The notes below the pieces were generated by a model. That model worked only from the letters and a program-made list of their open reading frames with translations. It had not been told where the DNA came from and ran no database searches. Source: Streptomyces sp. NBC_00461 (GTDB lineage: Bacteria; Actinomycetota; Actinomycetes; Streptomycetales; Streptomycetaceae). From it: DNA of 64,000 nucleotides. The stretch covers positions 5,055,001 to 5,119,000 of the forward strand of contig NZ_CP107902.1 in the NCBI RefSeq assembly GCF_036013935.1, in the 5' to 3' direction. Shown here in pieces: positions 61,179 to 64,000 of this stretch; positions within the stretch are counted from its first letter, which is position 1, and every line of letters begins with the position of its first letter. The translations under genes and the position numbers were made by a program.

Positions 61179-61655
61179 TCAGGTGTCGTACGTGCCGTCC
61201 CAGGGGTCACCGAAGGCGAGGCGGTCGGGGTAGAGCTCGGCCCAGCTCTCCCCGTCGTCCTCGCGGATCACCAGGCCGAACTGCACGTCGTCGACGGTCA
61301 GTTGGAACGGTCGTATCGCGATGTCCGTGTAGGAGCGGCGGGGCAGGCTGCGCAGGAGTTTCGCCAGGTGGACGCGGGCGCGCTGCATGACCGACCCGTC
61401 CCCGTCCGGATTGCGCATCTGTTCGGCCCAGGTGCCGGCACACCAGATCTCCGAGTCGCGGTAGCGGCCCTCGGGGTCGAAGGTGTGCAGCACCGCGTAG
61501 AGACGTTTGTGCTCTTCCCAGCCGTGGTCGAGACGGAATCCCCGCGGGAAGGCATAGGTGATCGACGCCAGGAACTGCCCGTCCGCGTACCGGCCGATGG
61601 ACTCGGTCCGGTGCCTGGGCACGTAGGCGATCGGGACGACTTCGGGTACTGCCAT
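61179..61655 (-). CDS. hypothetical protein, 158 aa
   Basis: I do not recognise a named family. The protein is soluble, with conserved-looking FLASITYAFPRGFRLDHGWEE-type sequence (about residues 28-48), ERLYAVLHTFD-like and GRYRDSEIWCAGTWAEQMR parts, and FQLTVDDVQFGLVIREDDG near the end. There is no signal peptide or helix-turn-helix. It follows metG by 61 nt with a hairpin in between, so it may be read through from metG at low level or from its own promoter. Confidence 0.65.
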   Translation of the reverse strand: MAVPEVVPIAYVPRHRTESIGRYADGQFLASITYAFPRGFRLDHGWEEHKRLYAVLHTFDPEGRYRDSEIWCAGTWAEQMRNPDGDGSVMQRARVHLAKLLRSLPRRSYTDIAIRPFQLTVDDVQFGLVIREDDGESWAELYPDRLAFGDPWDGTYDT

Positions 61656-61668
61656 GGCGGAACAATAC

Positions 61669-61702
61669 GGGGCCCGGAAAGCCGTTCCGCCTTCCGAGCC
61701 CC
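61669..61702 (-). terminator. hairpin after metG
   Basis: GGGGCCCGGAA (61669-61679) and TTCCGAGCCCC (61692-61702) pair with one mismatch. It lies just beyond the metG stop in the direction of transcription. Confidence 0.7.
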
Positions 61703-61716
61703 ATTTCTCACGGTTC

Positions 61717-63432
61717 CTACGCGGGCTCGCCGCCGAAGCGCTCCTTGTAGGTCTCCAGGTCCTCGTCCGTCAGCTTGGCGAACAGGACCGGCGGGACCGT
61801 GAAGGGGGTGCCTGCGGGAACCCCGGTGAGGGACCTGGCCTCGTCCGGGGTGATCCAGGTTGCGGTGTCGTCGGACAGGGCGAACGCCTGGCGCATGGTG
61901 GCCGACGTCGTCGGGATGAACGGCTCCGAGACCACCGCGTAGAGGTGGATCAGGTTCATCGCCGTGCGCAGCGTCAGGGCCGCGCCGTCCTTGTCCGTCT
62001 TGATCTCCAGCCAGGGGGCCTTCTCCTCCAGGTAGGAGTTGCCCGCGGACCACAGGGCGCGCAGGGCCGCGGCCGCCTTGCGGAACTGGAGGGCCTCCAG
62101 CTGGGACTCGTACTCGGCGAGGAGTTCGGCGATCTGCTCGCCCAGCTTCGTCTCCGCCTCGCCCGGCTCGCCGCCCGCGGGGACGTCCTCGCCGAAGCGC
62201 TTCTTGGAGAAGGACAGGACGCGGTTGACGAAGTTGCCGAGGGTGTCGGCCAGGTCCTTGTTCACCGTCGCCGTGAAGTGCTCCCAGGTGAAGGACGAGT
62301 CGTCCGACTCGGGAGCGTTGGCGATCAGGAAGTAGCGCCAGTAGTCGGCGGGGAGGATGTCCAGGGCGTGGTCGGTGAAGACGCCCCGCTTCTGGGACGT
62401 GGAGAACTTTCCGCCGTAGTACGTCAGCCAGTTGAAGGCCTTGACGAAGTCGACCTTCTTCCACGGCTCGCGCACGCCCAGCTCGGTGGCCGGGAACATC
62501 ACCGTGTGGAAGGGGACGTTGTCCTTGGCCATGAACTCCGTGTAGCGGACGTCGGTGTCGACGTCGTACCACCACGACTTCCAGTCGCGATTCTCCGGGT
62601 CGAGGTCCGACCACTCCTTCGTCGCGCCGATGTACTCGATCGGGGCGTCGAACCAGACGTAGAAGACCTTGCCCTCGGCCGCCAGCTCCGGCCAGGTGTC
62701 CCGCGGCACCGGGACGCCCCAGTCCAGGTCACGGGTGATCGCGCGGTCGTGCAGGCCCTCGGTCAGCCACTTGCGGGCGATGGAGGACGCCAGCTGCGGC
62801 CAGTCCGCCTCGTGGCGGGACACCCACTCCTCGACCTCGTGCTGGAGCTTCGACTGGAGGAGGAAGAGGTGCTTGGTCTCGCGGACCTCCAGGTCGGTGG
62901 AGCCGGAGATCGCCGAGCGCGGGTTGATCAGGTCGGTGGGGTCCAGGACCCGGGTGCAGTTCTCGCACTGGTCGCCGCGGGCCTTGTCGTAGCCGCAGTG
63001 GGGGCAGGTGCCCTCGACGTAGCGGTCCGGGAGGAAGCGGCCGTCGGTGGGGCTGTACACCTGGCGGATCGCCCGCTCCTCGATGAAGCCGTTCTCGTTG
63101 AGGCGGCGGGCGAAGTGCTGGGTGATCTCCACGTTCTGGGAGCTGGAACTCCGGCCGAAGTAGTCGAAGGCCAGCGCGAAGCCGTCGTAGACCGCCTTCT
63201 GGGCGTCGTGCGCCTGCGCGCAGAACTCGTCCACGGGAAGGCCCCGCTCCTTCGCCGCCAGCTCGGCCGGGGTGCCGTGCTCGTCCGTCGCGCAGATGTA
63301 CAGGACGTCGTGACCGCGCTGGCGGAGGTAGCGGGAGTACACGTCCGCCGGGAGCATGGACCCCACCATGTTGCCCAGGTGCTTGATTCCGTTGATGTAC
63401 GGAAGGGCGCTGGTGATGAGGTGTCGAGCCAT
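61717..63432 (-). CDS. metG: methionyl-tRNA synthetase
   Basis: This class I synthetase has 571 aa, of the shorter form without the C-terminal dimerisation domain. The HIGH-type motif is KHLGN (residues 17-21). The zinc-knuckle insert has [19 protein letters not shown] (four Cys). The KMSKS-type loop is [11 protein letters not shown], where KMSKS is replaced by KFSTS, as in other actinobacterial and archaeal-type enzymes. It starts at ATG 63432. It makes Met-tRNA for initiation and elongation. Confidence 0.94.
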   Translation of the reverse strand: MARHLITSALPYINGIKHLGNMVGSMLPADVYSRYLRQRGHDVLYICATDEHGTPAELAAKERGLPVDEFCAQAHDAQKAVYDGFALAFDYFGRSSSSQNVEITQHFARRLNENGFIEERAIRQVYSPTDGRFLPDRYVEGTCPHCGYDKARGDQCENCTRVLDPTDLINPRSAISGSTDLEVRETKHLFLLQSKLQHEVEEWVSRHEADWPQLASSIARKWLTEGLHDRAITRDLDWGVPVPRDTWPELAAEGKVFYVWFDAPIEYIGATKEWSDLDPENRDWKSWWYDVDTDVRYTEFMAKDNVPFHTVMFPATELGVREPWKKVDFVKAFNWLTYYGGKFSTSQKRGVFTDHALDILPADYWRYFLIANAPESDDSSFTWEHFTATVNKDLADTLGNFVNRVLSFSKKRFGEDVPAGGEPGEAETKLGEQIAELLAEYESQLEALQFRKAAAALRALWSAGNSYLEEKAPWLEIKTDKDGAALTLRTAMNLIHLYAVVSEPFIPTTSATMRQAFALSDDTATWITPDEARSLTGVPAGTPFTVPPVLFAKLTDEDLETYKERFGGEPA

Positions 63433-63519
63433 CGGGGGCTGCTCCCAGGTCGGTTTCGTGGTCCTTGGTCCGCGGTTCCTGCTTCGTTGCGAACCTTGAA
63501 ATCGTAGCCGACACGGGTG

Positions 63520-63560
63520 GGCCGCCCGCTTCCCGTTTTACGGTGTGGGAAGGGGCGGCC
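63520..63560 (-). terminator. hairpin between the vWA gene and metG
   Basis: GGCCGCCCGCTTCCC (63520-63534) pairs with GGGAAGGGGCGGCC (63547-63560) with one bulge around GTTTTACGGTGT. It would end the minus-strand vWA transcript before metG. Confidence 0.7.
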
Positions 63561-63579
63561 GCCTGGTGATCTTCGGGGG

Positions 63580-64000
63580 TTACGGGCGCCAGTTCGCCAG
63601 GATGCCCTCGTAGACCTCCGTGTCCGTGAGTTCGCGCGGGGTCGCGCCGGCGAGGAAGTGGGACGTGTTGTCCAGCTTCAGCTTGCGGAGGTAGTCGAAG
63701 GCCTTGTTCTCCGGGTCTCCGAAGGCGACGAAGGAGAAGAAGACGGCGGGGTGGTTCTTCGCCGCGTCCGTAAGGGCCTGGTTGGCGGGGGTCTTGGCGT
63801 CGGGGGCGCCGTCCGTCTGGAAGACGACCAGGGCCCGGGTGCCGGGGGCTTCCTTGGCGTGGTGGGTGAGAACGTCCTCCACGGCCGCGTGGTAGCTGGT
63901 ACGGCCCATGCGGCCGAGCCCTGCGTGCAGGTCGTCGATCTTGTTCTCGTGGTCGGTGAGGGTGAGTTCGCCGGTGCCGTCCACTTCCGTGGAGAAGAAC
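63580..64000 (-). CDS. vWA domain protein, partial (TerF/TerY-like)
   Basis: Only the C-terminal 140 residues are inside the window; the frame is open to base 64000, so the start lies outside. The sequence fits a von Willebrand A fold: GRTSYHAAVEDVLTHHAKEA, ALVVFQTDGAPDAKTPANQA and FFSFVAFGDPENKAFDYLRK are typical of vWA proteins linked to tellurite-resistance (TerD/TerF) systems. The MIDAS DxSxS motif would be upstream, beyond the edge. The GRTSY/TDG pair corresponds to later MIDAS residues. Confidence 0.75.
   Translation of the reverse strand, partial: FFSTEVDGTGELTLTDHENKIDDLHAGLGRMGRTSYHAAVEDVLTHHAKEAPGTRALVVFQTDGAPDAKTPANQALTDAAKNHPAVFFSFVAFGDPENKAFDYLRKLKLDNTSHFLAGATPRELTDTEVYEGILANWRP

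Overview
The window is very GC-rich. It has dense genes with start/stop overlaps (ATGA, GTGA), many GTG starts, perfect parS sites of the Streptomyces type, DnaA boxes of the Streptomyces consensus and a phage phiC31-type attB inside a pirin gene. Together these mark it as chromosomal DNA of a Streptomyces (family Streptomycetaceae), from the conserved core region near the replication origin. The order metG, aspS, SpoIIE-type phosphatase, AI-2E protein, pirin, SseB, acyl-CoA dehydrogenase, M18 peptidase and two bkd operons agrees with my memory of the S. coelicolor SCO3792 to SCO3832 region, read backwards. I could not check this by alignment.

Layout. (1) 1-5.4 kb: a plus-strand aromatic catabolic operon (flavin monooxygenase, amidohydrolase, extradiol dioxygenase, FAH hydrolase, SDR). 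It ends abruptly in a CoA-transferase gene cut after about 49 codons and joined to foreign sequence, so this looks like the scar of an insertion or deletion. (2) 5.4-9.6 kb: a strong terminator, then DUF2252, a small hypothetical, a J-domain-like protein and a rhodanese, separated by spacers with short tandem repeats. (3) 9.6-22 kb: phenylacetate catabolism. This includes an acyl-CoA dehydrogenase, paaABCDE, paaN, a paaH-like dehydrogenase and a TetR regulator, with an unrelated DUF5819/HTTM membrane pair and an rRNA/tRNA methyltransferase in between. Identical 16-bp palindromes lie before paaA and between paaN and paaH, and a close variant lies before the first bkd operon. (4) 22-26.3 kb: an Lrp-type regulator (bkdR) divergent from branched-chain 2-oxoacid dehydrogenase genes bkdABC. 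(5) 26.5-33 kb: molybdenum cofactor genes (a MobA-like/DUF6457 fusion and moeA), a TrkA-type K+ channel whose start codon is the centre of a parS site, a quinone oxidoreductase, a low-complexity surface protein, PadR and the proteasome activator Bpa. (6) 33-37.7 kb: two divergent Ser/Thr kinases and an APH-like kinase. (7) 38-42 kb: a second bkdABC operon. (8) 42-51.9 kb: D,D-carboxypeptidase, GntR/MFS, a mycothiol-dependent enzyme, a nitrilase, LOR/AraC/cupin genes, an RTX-like secreted protein and M18 aminopeptidase. (9) 52-64 kb: a FadE5-like dehydrogenase, SseB, pirin with attB, AI-2E protein, a SpoIIE-type phosphatase, aspS, a degraded small gene, metG and a vWA protein cut by the window edge.

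How it fits together. Much of the window supplies and burns acyl-CoA units. Branched-chain 2-oxoacid dehydrogenases make isobutyryl-, isovaleryl- and 2-methylbutyryl-CoA (primers for branched fatty acids and polyketides), the paa genes degrade phenylacetyl-CoA, and several acyl-CoA dehydrogenases carry other steps. The shared palindrome suggests one TetR protein may link phenylacetate and branched-chain metabolism. parS sites and clustered DnaA boxes reflect closeness to oriC. I saw no tRNA, rRNA, CRISPR array, complete insertion sequence or integrase.
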